This document shows positions 1-8,354 of a stretch of 64,000 nt of DNA, in pieces. Position 1 is the first letter of the stretch, and the number at the start of each line of letters is the position of its first letter. Source of the stretch: Sphingomicrobium flavum (GTDB lineage: Bacteria; Pseudomonadota; Alphaproteobacteria; Sphingomonadales; Sphingomonadaceae); contig NZ_CP102630.1 in the NCBI RefSeq assembly GCF_024721605.1, forward strand, positions 124,001 to 188,000, in the 5' to 3' direction. Position numbers and translations under genes: made by a program. A model generated the notes under the pieces. The model had not been told where the DNA came from, ran no database searches, and was given only the letters and a program-made list of their open reading frames with translations.

Positions 1-405
1 ATGGACAAGTTGGCAGCACATGCCCAGACGCTGCTGGCGGAGGAAAAGCCGGTGGTATTGGCCGGGGACTATAATGTCATCCCCGAGGATCGCGACACGT
101 TCAGCGTCAAGGCGATGGCGAGCGACGCGCTGATGCAGCCGGAAAGCCGCGCGGCCTTGCGCAAGCTGGCCTATCAGGGCTGGACCGACGCGCTGCGGCA
201 GGTTCATCCCGACGAGGACAAGCTCTACACCTTCTGGGATTATCAGGCGGGAGCCTGGCAGCGCGATGCGGGTTTCCGGATCGACCATTTCCTGCTGTCG
301 CCGCAGGCGGCCGACCGGCTGGCGGGCGCGGGCGTCCACAAATGGGCGCGCGGCGAGGAGAAGGCGTCGGACCATGCGCCCGTCTGGGTGCAGTTGCACG
401 ATTAG
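1..405 (+). CDS. xth: Exodeoxyribonuclease III, C-terminal part (cut by window start)
   Basis: Class II AP endonuclease/exonuclease III, which cleaves abasic sites and trims 3' ends in base excision repair. Only the last ~134 residues are present and the true start lies upstream of the window, so the ATG at base 1 is internal. Visible family motifs are GDYNV (metal/catalytic Asp-Asn), RIDHFLLS, and the terminal SDHAPVWVQL carrying the catalytic His. The stop is TAG at 403-405. It is followed after 97 bases by an unrelated secreted-protein gene, and no terminator is obvious. Confidence 0.9.
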   Translation: MDKLAAHAQTLLAEEKPVVLAGDYNVIPEDRDTFSVKAMASDALMQPESRAALRKLAYQGWTDALRQVHPDEDKLYTFWDYQAGAWQRDAGFRIDHFLLSPQAADRLAGAGVHKWARGEEKASDHAPVWVQLHD

Positions 406-502
406 ACGAGCGCCGTTGGTAGAAAGTTGGTTGGTCGCGGCACCCCTCATGCGCACAAGGCGTTCAGGGGCAATCGCAACAGTGCAAGCGAGTAGAGAAA
501 CG

Positions 503-1435
503 ATGGCCAAGTCATATATTCGAACAATTCTGGCGATGGGCAGCCTTGCCCTGCTTGCCCCCATCTGCGCTCATGCGCAGGACAGCGATCCTGAAGAAAC
601 CATCGTCGTCGAAGGCGCACCCGAGGTGGATGGCAGCGATGCCCGCCAGCAGGCGCGCGACATCACCCATCCGCTCGACGGTTTTGCCGAGCCGCTGGCG
701 CGCTTCCAGGGCCCGATCTGCCCGGGAGTCTGGGGAATGCGGCCTCAAAATGCGCAGCTGGTCATCGACCGCATCTACTTCAACGCAGAATATGTCGGCG
801 CGCCGGTGAATATCGAGGAAAATTGCGGTGCCAATGTCTGGGTCATCGTGGTCGACAATCCGGCGGTCGAATTCGAGAAGCTGGTCGAAAAGAGCGACTC
901 CCTCGTTCGCCCGCTGACGCCGTTCGAGCGCAAGCGCGTGCGCCAGCAGAAAGGGCCGGTGCGGGCCTGGCAATTGATCACCACGCGCGACGAGAATGGC
1001 GAGCGGGTGGCGACGGGCCACGAGGTTGCCGGAGCATTTGCCGAAGCCAAGGTGATGGGCACCCCGCCGCCATCCTTGCCCACCACCAACATGTCGCGAC
1101 TGCGGCTACCCATCCGGCAGGATATCGAAGTCGCCATCGTGATGGTCGAGCGCAAGGCGCTGGCCAGCCTCGATGCGGTCGCGCTGGCCGACTATGCCAC
1201 GATGCGCAGCCTGGCGCGCACCGAAGAGCCCGAAGATGGCGAAGTCGGCGAGGGCGACGTCTATGATACGGTGCTGTCACTGTTCGGCGAGGAGTCGCCC
1301 AACGACCGGCTGACCGTGTTCGATCGCGCATATCTGCGCGGGGTCTATCGCAGCGGTCCCTATCGGCCCGCGCGCATGGGTGTCGCCAGCCTCAAGCCCT
1401 TGATGGAAGAGGAGCTTGCCAAGGGCGGCTACTAG
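503..1435 (+). CDS. Secreted protein of unknown function, tandem paralogue 1 of 3
   Basis: About 310 residues. The ATG at 503 puts a signal peptide (ending near AHAQ) at the N-terminus; a longer in-frame reading from 266 would overlap xth and bury this signal, so it is rejected. After the signal come an acidic patch, the shared motif RQQARDITH (variant of ARRQARDIT), a first Cys in GPICPGVWG, a second in ENCGANVWV, a block VVDNPAVEFEKLVE, then LADYATMR and a C-terminal FDRAYLRGVYR. The same order of motifs recurs in the next two genes. I do not recognise a named domain. The two conserved Cys suggest a disulphide in the periplasm. Function unknown. Confidence 0.75.
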   Translation: MAKSYIRTILAMGSLALLAPICAHAQDSDPEETIVVEGAPEVDGSDARQQARDITHPLDGFAEPLARFQGPICPGVWGMRPQNAQLVIDRIYFNAEYVGAPVNIEENCGANVWVIVVDNPAVEFEKLVEKSDSLVRPLTPFERKRVRQQKGPVRAWQLITTRDENGERVATGHEVAGAFAEAKVMGTPPPSLPTTNMSRLRLPIRQDIEVAIVMVERKALASLDAVALADYATMRSLARTEEPEDGEVGEGDVYDTVLSLFGEESPNDRLTVFDRAYLRGVYRSGPYRPARMGVASLKPLMEEELAKGGY

Positions 1436-1508
1436 GCCGCTTCGCCCAAGGCAGGGTTTTGTGTTATCCTGGCCGCAGTTTCGCTGGATAAGGGGGACTG
1501 AGTCGGTG

Positions 1509-2435
1509 ATGTTGAAACCTGCAATGGCGATGGCACTGCTTGTTTGCGCTGCGTCACTATGGCCCGCCCAAGCTGGGGCCCAGCAAAGCCCGGTCGAACC
1601 CGACCGGACCATCATCGTCCAAGGCAATCCCGAGGTCGACGGCGACGCGGCGCGGCGGCAAGCGCGCGGCATCACTTTCCCGACCGATGACTATGCCGAT
1701 TCGCTGGCGCGTTTTCATCGTCCCGTCTGTGTCGGCCTGTACGGGCTGCGGGCTGCCGCGGCGCAGGACGTGATCGACCGCATCTATTTGAATGCCGAAA
1801 AGGCCGGTGTCGCGACCAACCAGGAGGAAGGCTGCGCCGCCAATTTGTGGGTGATGATTGTCGACGATCCAGCGGCAACCTTCGAACGGCTGGCTGACGA
1901 AAGCAGCTGGATGGTGCGCGACTTGAGCCGCTTCGAGCGCAGGCGCATCCGCGAGCAGCAGGGTCCGACGCGGGCATGGCAGATCACCAGTGCGCGCGAC
2001 GATGTGGGCATTGTCGTCGCGTCAGGCACCCAAGTGGCCGAATCGACTAGCTATTCGCGCATTTCGGGGCTGTTGCCACCAATGACCCCCTCAACCAACA
2101 TGTCCAGGATACGTAACGGCATCCGCCGCGATATCGAGCTGTCTATGGTGATAATCGCCCGCTCGGCGCTGGGCGATGTCGATACGATCGGCCTGGCCGA
2201 TTATGCGACCATGCGCACGCTTGGTCGCACGCTGGTCCCCGACCAGGATGATCGGGCCTACGACGCCGTGCTCAACCTGTTCGATGCCCAAGGGAGGGTC
2301 GACCGACTGTCGGCGTTCGATCGCGCGTATTTGAAGGGCCTTTATAGCGGAAGCCCCTATCGCCGCGCCAGCCTGGGCGTGGGCAATCTAACGAAGCATA
2401 TGGAAGAGGAATTGGGCGAGCAGGCTGAAGAATGA
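1509..2435 (+). CDS. Secreted protein of unknown function, tandem paralogue 2 of 3
   Basis: About 308 residues, 73 bases after the first paralogue. An in-frame GTG directly precedes the chosen ATG (GTG-ATG-TTG), so the start is uncertain by one codon; AAGGGGGA lies further upstream. Signal peptide ending near AQAGAQ, then ARRQARGIT, VCVGLYGLR, EGCAANLWVMIVDDPAATF, LADYATMR and FDRAYLKGLY, matching its neighbours. It keeps the two Cys positions. It lacks the long acidic loop (EEPEDGEVGEG) seen in paralogue 1 after the LADYATMR motif. No recognised family; probably a periplasmic or outer-surface protein arising from tandem duplication. Confidence 0.75.
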   Translation: MLKPAMAMALLVCAASLWPAQAGAQQSPVEPDRTIIVQGNPEVDGDAARRQARGITFPTDDYADSLARFHRPVCVGLYGLRAAAAQDVIDRIYLNAEKAGVATNQEEGCAANLWVMIVDDPAATFERLADESSWMVRDLSRFERRRIREQQGPTRAWQITSARDDVGIVVASGTQVAESTSYSRISGLLPPMTPSTNMSRIRNGIRRDIELSMVIIARSALGDVDTIGLADYATMRTLGRTLVPDQDDRAYDAVLNLFDAQGRVDRLSAFDRAYLKGLYSGSPYRRASLGVGNLTKHMEEELGEQAEE

Positions 2436-2510
2436 TGCTGAGGCGCTCAGCAGAACGCCTGCGATCGCGATCGGATCAGGGCGGTCGGTGAGGATGAAGG
2501 GAATGACACG

Positions 2511-3446
2511 ATGACGCGTTTGACGAGATTGCCCTTACAGTCCGGGCTTGCCTGCCTGGTTTTTGCAGGCGCGACGCCGGCATTTGCCCAGTCCAGCGAC
2601 GAATCCGGCCCTGCCGTCATCATTGAGGGCGAACGGATCGACGATTATGCCGCCCGTCGGCAGGCGCGCGACATCACACCGGGAAGCGGCCAGTCGCACG
2701 AGGCGCTGCCCCGTTTCCAGAAACCCGTCTGCATCGGGGTGTTCGGGCTACGACCTGAAAATGCAGCGCCGATGATCGAGCGCATGTATGACAATGCCGA
2801 GGATATCGGCCTGATCGTCAATCGCGGCGAGGGGTGCCGCGCCAATGTCTGGGTCCTGGTCGTTGACGATCCGGCGGCAAAGTTCGACAAGCTTGTCGAG
2901 GAAGGCGACGATCTGATTGCGGCGCTGGCCAAATATAAGCGCAAGCGGATTGCCCGCCAGGATGGGCCAGTCCGCGCATGGAATTTGACCAGCGAGCGCG
3001 ATGAATATGGCAACAAGGTCCCCACCGGGTTCGAGGCCGCGTCGATGATGCAGGGCGCCGCGATGGGCATTTCGTCAATGCCGATTGTGGTGTCCAGCAG
3101 ATCATCGCGCATGCGCCTGTCGGTCAGGATGGATATCGACCTTTCGCTGGTGATGATCGCGCGCGAGGCGCTGGCCGATGTCGATGCCCATGCACTGGCC
3201 GATTATGCGACGATGCGCGCCTTCACCGAAACCGAGGAGCCCGAAAAGGCGGTGGGCTTTGAAAGCATCCTGACGCTGTTTTCCGACCAGCGTGAGGTGA
3301 CCCGGCTGTCGGCCTTCGATCGCGGCTATCTGCGCAGCCTTTACAAGGCCAATGCGCATCGTCCCGCGCGGGTCGGGCTGGCAAGCCTGAGCCCCCATAT
3401 CGAGCGCGAGCTGGCGCTGGAAGCGCAGCAGCCCAAGGACGAGTAG
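2511..3446 (+). CDS. Secreted protein of unknown function, tandem paralogue 3 of 3
   Basis: 311 residues; AAGGGA sits about 9 bases before the ATG. Signal peptide ending at TPAFAQ. Carries the family blocks ARRQARDIT, VCIGVFGLR, EGCRANVWVLVVDDPAAKFDKL, LADYATMR and FDRGYLRSLY. The C-terminus is Gln/Lys/Asp-rich and slightly longer than in the other copies. The three genes are co-directional with 73-75-base gaps and no hairpin between them, so they are probably one transcript. Convergent with the ceramide synthase-like gene that ends 21 bases downstream. Function unknown. Confidence 0.75.
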   Translation: MTRLTRLPLQSGLACLVFAGATPAFAQSSDESGPAVIIEGERIDDYAARRQARDITPGSGQSHEALPRFQKPVCIGVFGLRPENAAPMIERMYDNAEDIGLIVNRGEGCRANVWVLVVDDPAAKFDKLVEEGDDLIAALAKYKRKRIARQDGPVRAWNLTSERDEYGNKVPTGFEAASMMQGAAMGISSMPIVVSSRSSRMRLSVRMDIDLSLVMIAREALADVDAHALADYATMRAFTETEEPEKAVGFESILTLFSDQREVTRLSAFDRGYLRSLYKANAHRPARVGLASLSPHIERELALEAQQPKDE

Positions 3447-3466
3447 GGCGCGGGCCTGTCTGCGGC

Positions 3467-4657
3467 TCAGAGTGTCTTTTGGTAGATGCGATAGGTATGA
3501 TTGATGCCGCTGCCGGGCAGGTTGGCGATCGACATCATGCCCTGATTGTCTTCGAGCACCCAGCCGAACTCGCCATGGTTGATACCATATTTGTCGACAC
3601 ACACGCGGCGCGTATATTCGATCAGCAAAAAGGCGAAGGTGCTGGCCAGCCGGGTCGACTGGAACTCCTTGCGCACCCCCATCAGTGGCACGCGCACGCG
3701 CCGCGTCGACGGCTTGCGTAGCCGCCACAGCAATTTTGCCCAGCCGAAGGGGAAGAGCCTGCCGTCGAGATCGGCAATCATCTCGTTGATGTCGGGGATG
3801 GTCAGCATGAAGGCGACGGGGCGACCCTCATATTCGAGGATTTTGCACAGATCATCGACGATGATCGGCTTCAACTTCTTGCCGGCATAAGCGACTTCGG
3901 CGTCGGTCAGCGGGACGAAACCCCAATTGTCCGACCAGGCATCGTTCAGGATTTCCAGGATGATGGCTGCTTCCTGGTCGAATTTGGACTTGTCGACATC
4001 GCGCACGACGATCTTGTCATTCTTCTCGCCCGCCTTGATCAGCCGGTCGATCACCGGGATCATGTCGATGCGGATATCGAGCGCGAAGGTGAAGAGATCC
4101 TTGGCCTTGGCATAGCCCGCCTGTTCGACCCAGCCTTCATAGGCTGGCCTGTGATGCCCCATCATGGCCATCGGCGGCTCCTCGAATCCGTCAATCAGCA
4201 GCCCGGGCTCGTCCCAGATGGACAACGAGACGGGACCGATGGCATGCTTCATGCCCTCGCCCCGCAGCCAGTCTTCAGCGGCCGCGATCAGGGCGGCTGC
4301 GGTCGCATCGTCCTTGGCCTCGAACAGGCCCCAAAGGCCGGTGTCGGGCATGCTGTCCAGCATCAGCTCATCGACATGGGCGCTGATCCGCCCCACGACC
4401 TCGCCGCCCCGTTCGGCCAGGAAAAGCTGCAGGCGGGCATGGCCGAACCAGGGGTTTTGACCAGGATCGAGGAGGGCATGCACTTCGCTCTTCAAGGGCG
4501 GGACCCAATAGGGATCGTCACGGTAGATATCCCACGCCAGATCGACGAAGCGCTTGCGGTCGGCCTTGGTGGAAATCGGCCGGATCGTGACGGGTACGGT
4601 CATGCTGTTCGAGCTAGCCGCTCCAGGGGCGCTTGTCATCCTTGGTTCAGCGTTCAT
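3467..4657 (-). CDS. bcerS: GNAT-like protein, probable bacterial ceramide synthase
   Basis: 396 residues, cytosolic, resembling the YghO-like branch of the GNAT N-acyltransferase superfamily. The conserved opening TIRPISTKADRKRFVDLAWD, YWVPPL, NPWFGHA and GPVSLSIWDEPGLLI are typical of this group. In Caulobacter a member of this group N-acylates the sphingoid base, which is the reason for the functional call; the neighbours here (kinase, spt, acpR, cerR within 10 kb) support it. Three in-frame ATGs (4657, 4639, 4603) lie close together and none has a strong ribosome site; the conserved part starts after the third, so the first ~18 residues may be untranslated. It shares a 59-base divergent promoter region with the desaturase gene. 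Alternative: a generic GNAT of unknown substrate. Confidence 0.7.
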   Translation of the reverse strand: MNAEPRMTSAPGAASSNSMTVPVTIRPISTKADRKRFVDLAWDIYRDDPYWVPPLKSEVHALLDPGQNPWFGHARLQLFLAERGGEVVGRISAHVDELMLDSMPDTGLWGLFEAKDDATAAALIAAAEDWLRGEGMKHAIGPVSLSIWDEPGLLIDGFEEPPMAMMGHHRPAYEGWVEQAGYAKAKDLFTFALDIRIDMIPVIDRLIKAGEKNDKIVVRDVDKSKFDQEAAIILEILNDAWSDNWGFVPLTDAEVAYAGKKLKPIIVDDLCKILEYEGRPVAFMLTIPDINEMIADLDGRLFPFGWAKLLWRLRKPSTRRVRVPLMGVRKEFQSTRLASTFAFLLIEYTRRVCVDKYGINHGEFGWVLEDNQGMMSIANLPGSGINHTYRIYQKTL

Positions 4658-4716
4658 GACGTAAAGGTGACGAAACAGGAAAATTTCGCCATGATGACGC
4701 CATCATCGCTCGCCAC

Positions 4717-5832
4717 ATGGCACCCGAGACCATGAACATGTTTAACGCCGATATCATGGGCAAGAGCCCAACTGCCGCAAACGCGCCCTCGCCGGCGCGC
4801 GCTGCCTTGCGCGGTGACGACAAGGAAATGCTCAAAGCCGCAGCGGGCATGACCCGCGACCTCAATGCGCCGGATGCGAAGATTTTCTGGACCGACATGC
4901 TGGGTTCGGTGGTGGTCGGCTATGTGGCGCTTGCCATCTGTTTCACGGTGGTGAGCGGCGTGACGCCCTATCTAGCAGGCATCATTGCCGTGCTGGCGCT
5001 CTATCGCGCGGGCAGCTTCATCCACGAAATTTCGCACATCAAGAAGGGCGATCTGCCTTACTTCAAGCTGGCCTGGAACGCGCTCGTCGGCGTGCCGCTT
5101 CTGGCGCCGAGTTTCATGTATGAGGGCGTCCACAACCAGCATCATGCCAAGACCAAATATGGCACGCTGGAAGATCCCGAATATCTGCCGCTGGCGCTGA
5201 TGAAGCCGTGGACGTTGCCCGTCTTCCTCATCGTCGGTGCGATCGCGCCGGTCATGATGCTGGGTCGCTTTGCGATCCTGGCGCCGCTGTCGCTGCTCTT
5301 TCCGCCGCTGCGACGCGAAGTGGTGGCCAAATATTCGGGCCTGCAGATCAATCCCCATTTCCGCCGCAAGCCGCCCGAGGGCGAGGCGGCGCGCCAATGG
5401 CATTGGCAGGAAGCTGCCGCCAGCGTCTGGTCACTGTCGCTGATCGCGGCGATGGCGACAGGCGTGCTGCCGATCCGCACCTTCCTCATCATCCTTGGCG
5501 TGCTGTCGGGCGTGATGTTCCTCAACCAGGTGCGCACGCTGGTGGCCCATTTCTGGGAAAATGACGGCGAGCCGATGAGCGTGACCGAGCAATATCTCGA
5601 CAGCGTCAACGTGCCGCCGCCGGGCCTGCTGCCCGAACTGTGGGCGCCGGTGGGGCTGCGCTACCATGCGCTGCACCATTTGCTGCCGGGCGTGCCCTAT
5701 CATAATCTGGGCAAGGCGCATGCGCGCCTCGCCAGCGAATTGGGGCCGGATTCCGCTTATCACCAGACCACGCGCCGCGGATTGATCAGGCTGGTGGGAC
5801 ATTTGCTGTCCGCCAGCTGGAAGCAGCGCTAG
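4717..5832 (+). CDS. Membrane fatty acid desaturase/hydroxylase family protein
   Basis: 371 residues with the three histidine boxes of the membrane di-iron desaturase superfamily: HEISH (about 103-107), HNQHH (139-143) and HALHH (317-321). Hydrophobic segments near 62-95, 120-135, 165-200 and 240-270 fit four or more membrane spans. The reaction would be O2-dependent desaturation or hydroxylation of an acyl chain in the inner membrane. Which lipid cannot be read from the sequence; its divergent pairing with the ceramide synthase-like gene suggests a sphingoid base or ceramide (inference). Convergent with lptG, 6 bases apart. Confidence 0.8.
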   Translation: MAPETMNMFNADIMGKSPTAANAPSPARAALRGDDKEMLKAAAGMTRDLNAPDAKIFWTDMLGSVVVGYVALAICFTVVSGVTPYLAGIIAVLALYRAGSFIHEISHIKKGDLPYFKLAWNALVGVPLLAPSFMYEGVHNQHHAKTKYGTLEDPEYLPLALMKPWTLPVFLIVGAIAPVMMLGRFAILAPLSLLFPPLRREVVAKYSGLQINPHFRRKPPEGEAARQWHWQEAAASVWSLSLIAAMATGVLPIRTFLIILGVLSGVMFLNQVRTLVAHFWENDGEPMSVTEQYLDSVNVPPPGLLPELWAPVGLRYHALHHLLPGVPYHNLGKAHARLASELGPDSAYHQTTRRGLIRLVGHLLSASWKQR

Positions 5833-5838
5833 TCGCGC

Positions 5839-6942
5839 TTACTCTTCAGACCGGATCAGCACGGTCTCGCCGATCAGCAGGAACAGAAGGAACGGTCCCC
5901 AGGCCGCAAGCCAGGGCGGGTAGACGCCCGCCGTGCCCATCGCGAGGCTAAAATTGTCGGCCACGAAGTAGGCAAAGCCCAGCGCCATGCCGATCGTGGC
6001 GCGCAGCAGCACCTGGCCCGATCGGGCGAGCCCAAAGGCGGCGACGGCGGCCAGAAGTGGCATCAGCAGCGTCGACAGGGGGCCGGTAATCTTGTGCCAC
6101 CAACCGGCACGCGCCGATTCGGATGGGCGGCCGGCGGCTTCCAGCGCCTCGATATCCTCGCTCAGCTGGAAGATGTTGAGGCTGTCGGGATCGACATCGG
6201 CCAGCTTGAATTGCGAGGGTTCGACGCCGATCAGGCCGCTGCCCGTTTCGGCCTGGCGGACGAGGTTCTGTTCGCTGTCATAGGTGGTGACGCCCGAAAA
6301 GACCCAGCTCTGCCCATCGGACGACATGCGCGCATTGTCGATGCGGGTGATGGTGGTCAGCAGGCCGTCGGGGCGGTTGTAGACGGTGACATCGCGCAGG
6401 AAGAAATCATTGCCGCGCCCGGCCGCCAGGTTGGCGTGCACATATTGGTCGCCATTCCGCAGCCACACATTGCTCATCACCCCGCTTTCGGGCGGGACGG
6501 GCTGATAGTCATTGTCGCTCCACGCATTCACGATGCGCGCATTCTTCACCACCACGGTTTCATTGAAGACGAACAGCCCGCCGGCGACGAACAGGCTGGC
6601 GACCATCAGCGGAGCGAGGATCTGGTGCGCGGACAGGCCCGCTGCCTTCATCGAGATGACTTCGCTGTGCTGATTGAGCGCGGTGAAGGCGATTAGCGTG
6701 CCGAGCAGGATGGAGAAGGGCAGGAAGCGCGCGGCGAGCAGTGGCAGGCGCAAAGACACATAGCGCCACAATTCGGGCTCTCCATTGCCCTCGACCGCGA
6801 GAATCTTGCCGCTTTCGCCGAGCAGATCGAGCATCATCAACACCATCACCAGCGCCACCAGCACGGCAAGGCTGCGGGTGATGAACAGCTTGACCATATA
6901 GAATGCAAGCTGCCGCGAGGGCATGAAATCCACATTGATCAT
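5839..6942 (-). CDS. lptG: LptG-type permease of the lipid export (LPS) ABC transporter
   Basis: 367 residues of the LptF/LptG (YjgP/YjgQ) family: a cluster of N-terminal membrane spans (roughly 12-35, 55-80, 95-120), a periplasmic beta-jellyroll-like middle (140-270) and C-terminal spans (285-360). In LPS-making bacteria LptF and LptG form the membrane core with the LptB ATPase and pass lipid to the periplasmic bridge. Sphingomonads carry glycosphingolipids in place of LPS, so the cargo here may be a sphingolipid (inference). Its ATG overlaps the lptF stop by 4 bases (ATGA), implying translational coupling. The ATPase partner is not in the window. Confidence 0.88.
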   Translation of the reverse strand: MINVDFMPSRQLAFYMVKLFITRSLAVLVALVMVLMMLDLLGESGKILAVEGNGEPELWRYVSLRLPLLAARFLPFSILLGTLIAFTALNQHSEVISMKAAGLSAHQILAPLMVASLFVAGGLFVFNETVVVKNARIVNAWSDNDYQPVPPESGVMSNVWLRNGDQYVHANLAAGRGNDFFLRDVTVYNRPDGLLTTITRIDNARMSSDGQSWVFSGVTTYDSEQNLVRQAETGSGLIGVEPSQFKLADVDPDSLNIFQLSEDIEALEAAGRPSESARAGWWHKITGPLSTLLMPLLAAVAAFGLARSGQVLLRATIGMALGFAYFVADNFSLAMGTAGVYPPWLAAWGPFLLFLLIGETVLIRSEE

Positions 6943-8174
6943 GCCGCGCCCTCCTGCTTCGCCTTGCGCGCGGCCAAGGCCTTGGCGCGTGCATCGGGCA
7001 CGATCTTCTTCACCAGCTTGCCGATCTTGGCAAAGCCGGCTTCCAGCGCGCCGATGGGCTGTCCGCCGGGGCGGTGGGCGATGACGTGATACATCCAGCC
7101 GATCAGCACGATGAAAAAGACGAAGGGAATATAAAGCGCCAGTTCGGGCTGCAGGCGGCCCTGCGCGCCCGCGCTTTCGGCATATTGGTTGATTTTGTGG
7201 TAGGTCACCACCATCACGATGGCGATGAAGATGCCAAGCGAGGATGAAGAGCGCTTGGGCGGTACCGCCAATGCGATGGCCAGCATCGGCAGCATCAGCA
7301 TCATGATCACTTCGACCAGCCGGAAATGCAAATTGGCGCGCGCCGCCATCGATTGCTCATCCCCGCTATTGCCGTCGAAATAAGCCAAGCTGGCAAGCTC
7401 GGGCAGATAGAGTTCCTTGATCTCATTGCCGCGCCCGCGGAAGCTGTCGACCTGCGGCAGGTTGATCGGCAGGTCATAGCTGTCGAAGGCGAGCGTGCGC
7501 GGGCTGGCGAAATCGGGATTGTCCTGGACGAGACGACCGCCGCGCAAACGGAAGATGATGACGTCGGGATCATCGGTGGCGAGGAATTGCCCTTCGCTGG
7601 CGCTGGCCGAGATGCGGCCATCATCGGGATCGTCGACGGCGACGAAAATGCCCTTCAGCAGCGTGCCGTCATTCTCGCTCTCCTCGATCCGGAGCGTCAT
7701 GCCCTTGCCGAGCCTGTTGAACTCGCCCACTTCGATCGAGGCGCCGAGCGAGCCCGAGCGCAGGTCGAAGCGCAGTCCTTCATAATTGTAGCGCGCGGCA
7801 GGTTCGAGGAAGGAGACGATGAGCAGATTGAGCGCGAGCAGCCCGAAGGCATAGAAATAGGGGACCTTGAGCAGGCGGCCATAGCCGACCCCGATCCCGC
7901 GCAAGGCATCGAGCTCGGAGGACAGCGCCAGCTTGCGGAAGGCCAGCAGGATGCCAAGCAGCAGGCCGATGGGGATGCCAAGCGCGAAATATTCGGGCAG
8001 CATGTTGGCGAGCATGCGGAAGACCACGCTGACCGGTCCGCCCAACGCCACGACAAAATCGAACAGCCGCAGCATCTTGTCGAGCACCAGCAGCATCGCC
8101 GCCACGATCAACGTGCCGACCAGCGGGACGAAAATCGTCTTCGCCATATAACGGTCGATCAGGCTGAGGGTCAT
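6939..8174 (-). CDS. lptF: LptF-type permease of the lipid export (LPS) ABC transporter
   Basis: 411 residues. The start at 8174 (MTLSLIDRYMAK) matches the usual LptF opening; a longer in-frame reading up to 8891 runs over the divergent lipid kinase gene and is rejected. N-terminal membrane spans near 12-35, 55-80 and 100-120, a periplasmic domain at about 130-270, and C-terminal spans from about 280, ending in a Lys/Arg/Ala-rich cytoplasmic tail. First gene of the lptF-lptG pair, divergent from the lipid kinase across 180 bases that should hold both promoters. Confidence 0.88.
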   Translation of the reverse strand: MTLSLIDRYMAKTIFVPLVGTLIVAAMLLVLDKMLRLFDFVVALGGPVSVVFRMLANMLPEYFALGIPIGLLLGILLAFRKLALSSELDALRGIGVGYGRLLKVPYFYAFGLLALNLLIVSFLEPAARYNYEGLRFDLRSGSLGASIEVGEFNRLGKGMTLRIEESENDGTLLKGIFVAVDDPDDGRISASASEGQFLATDDPDVIIFRLRGGRLVQDNPDFASPRTLAFDSYDLPINLPQVDSFRGRGNEIKELYLPELASLAYFDGNSGDEQSMAARANLHFRLVEVIMMLMLPMLAIALAVPPKRSSSSLGIFIAIVMVVTYHKINQYAESAGAQGRLQPELALYIPFVFFIVLIGWMYHVIAHRPGGQPIGALEAGFAKIGKLVKKIVPDARAKALAARKAKQEGAA

Positions 8175-8354
8175 GCGGCTCCTTTTGGTCGTCACGCGAC
8201 CATGATTTGGCCGCATTGAAGCGCAATTCAAGCTGCGGACGATGCCGTCAAGGGTGACGGTGTCGCTAACTGTCGATTCTTTGAAGGATTTGGTGCGTTT
8301 CATGCCCCGCATTTTCATCACCATTGCCGTTCGCGCCGCTGGCGACGGGAGTCG

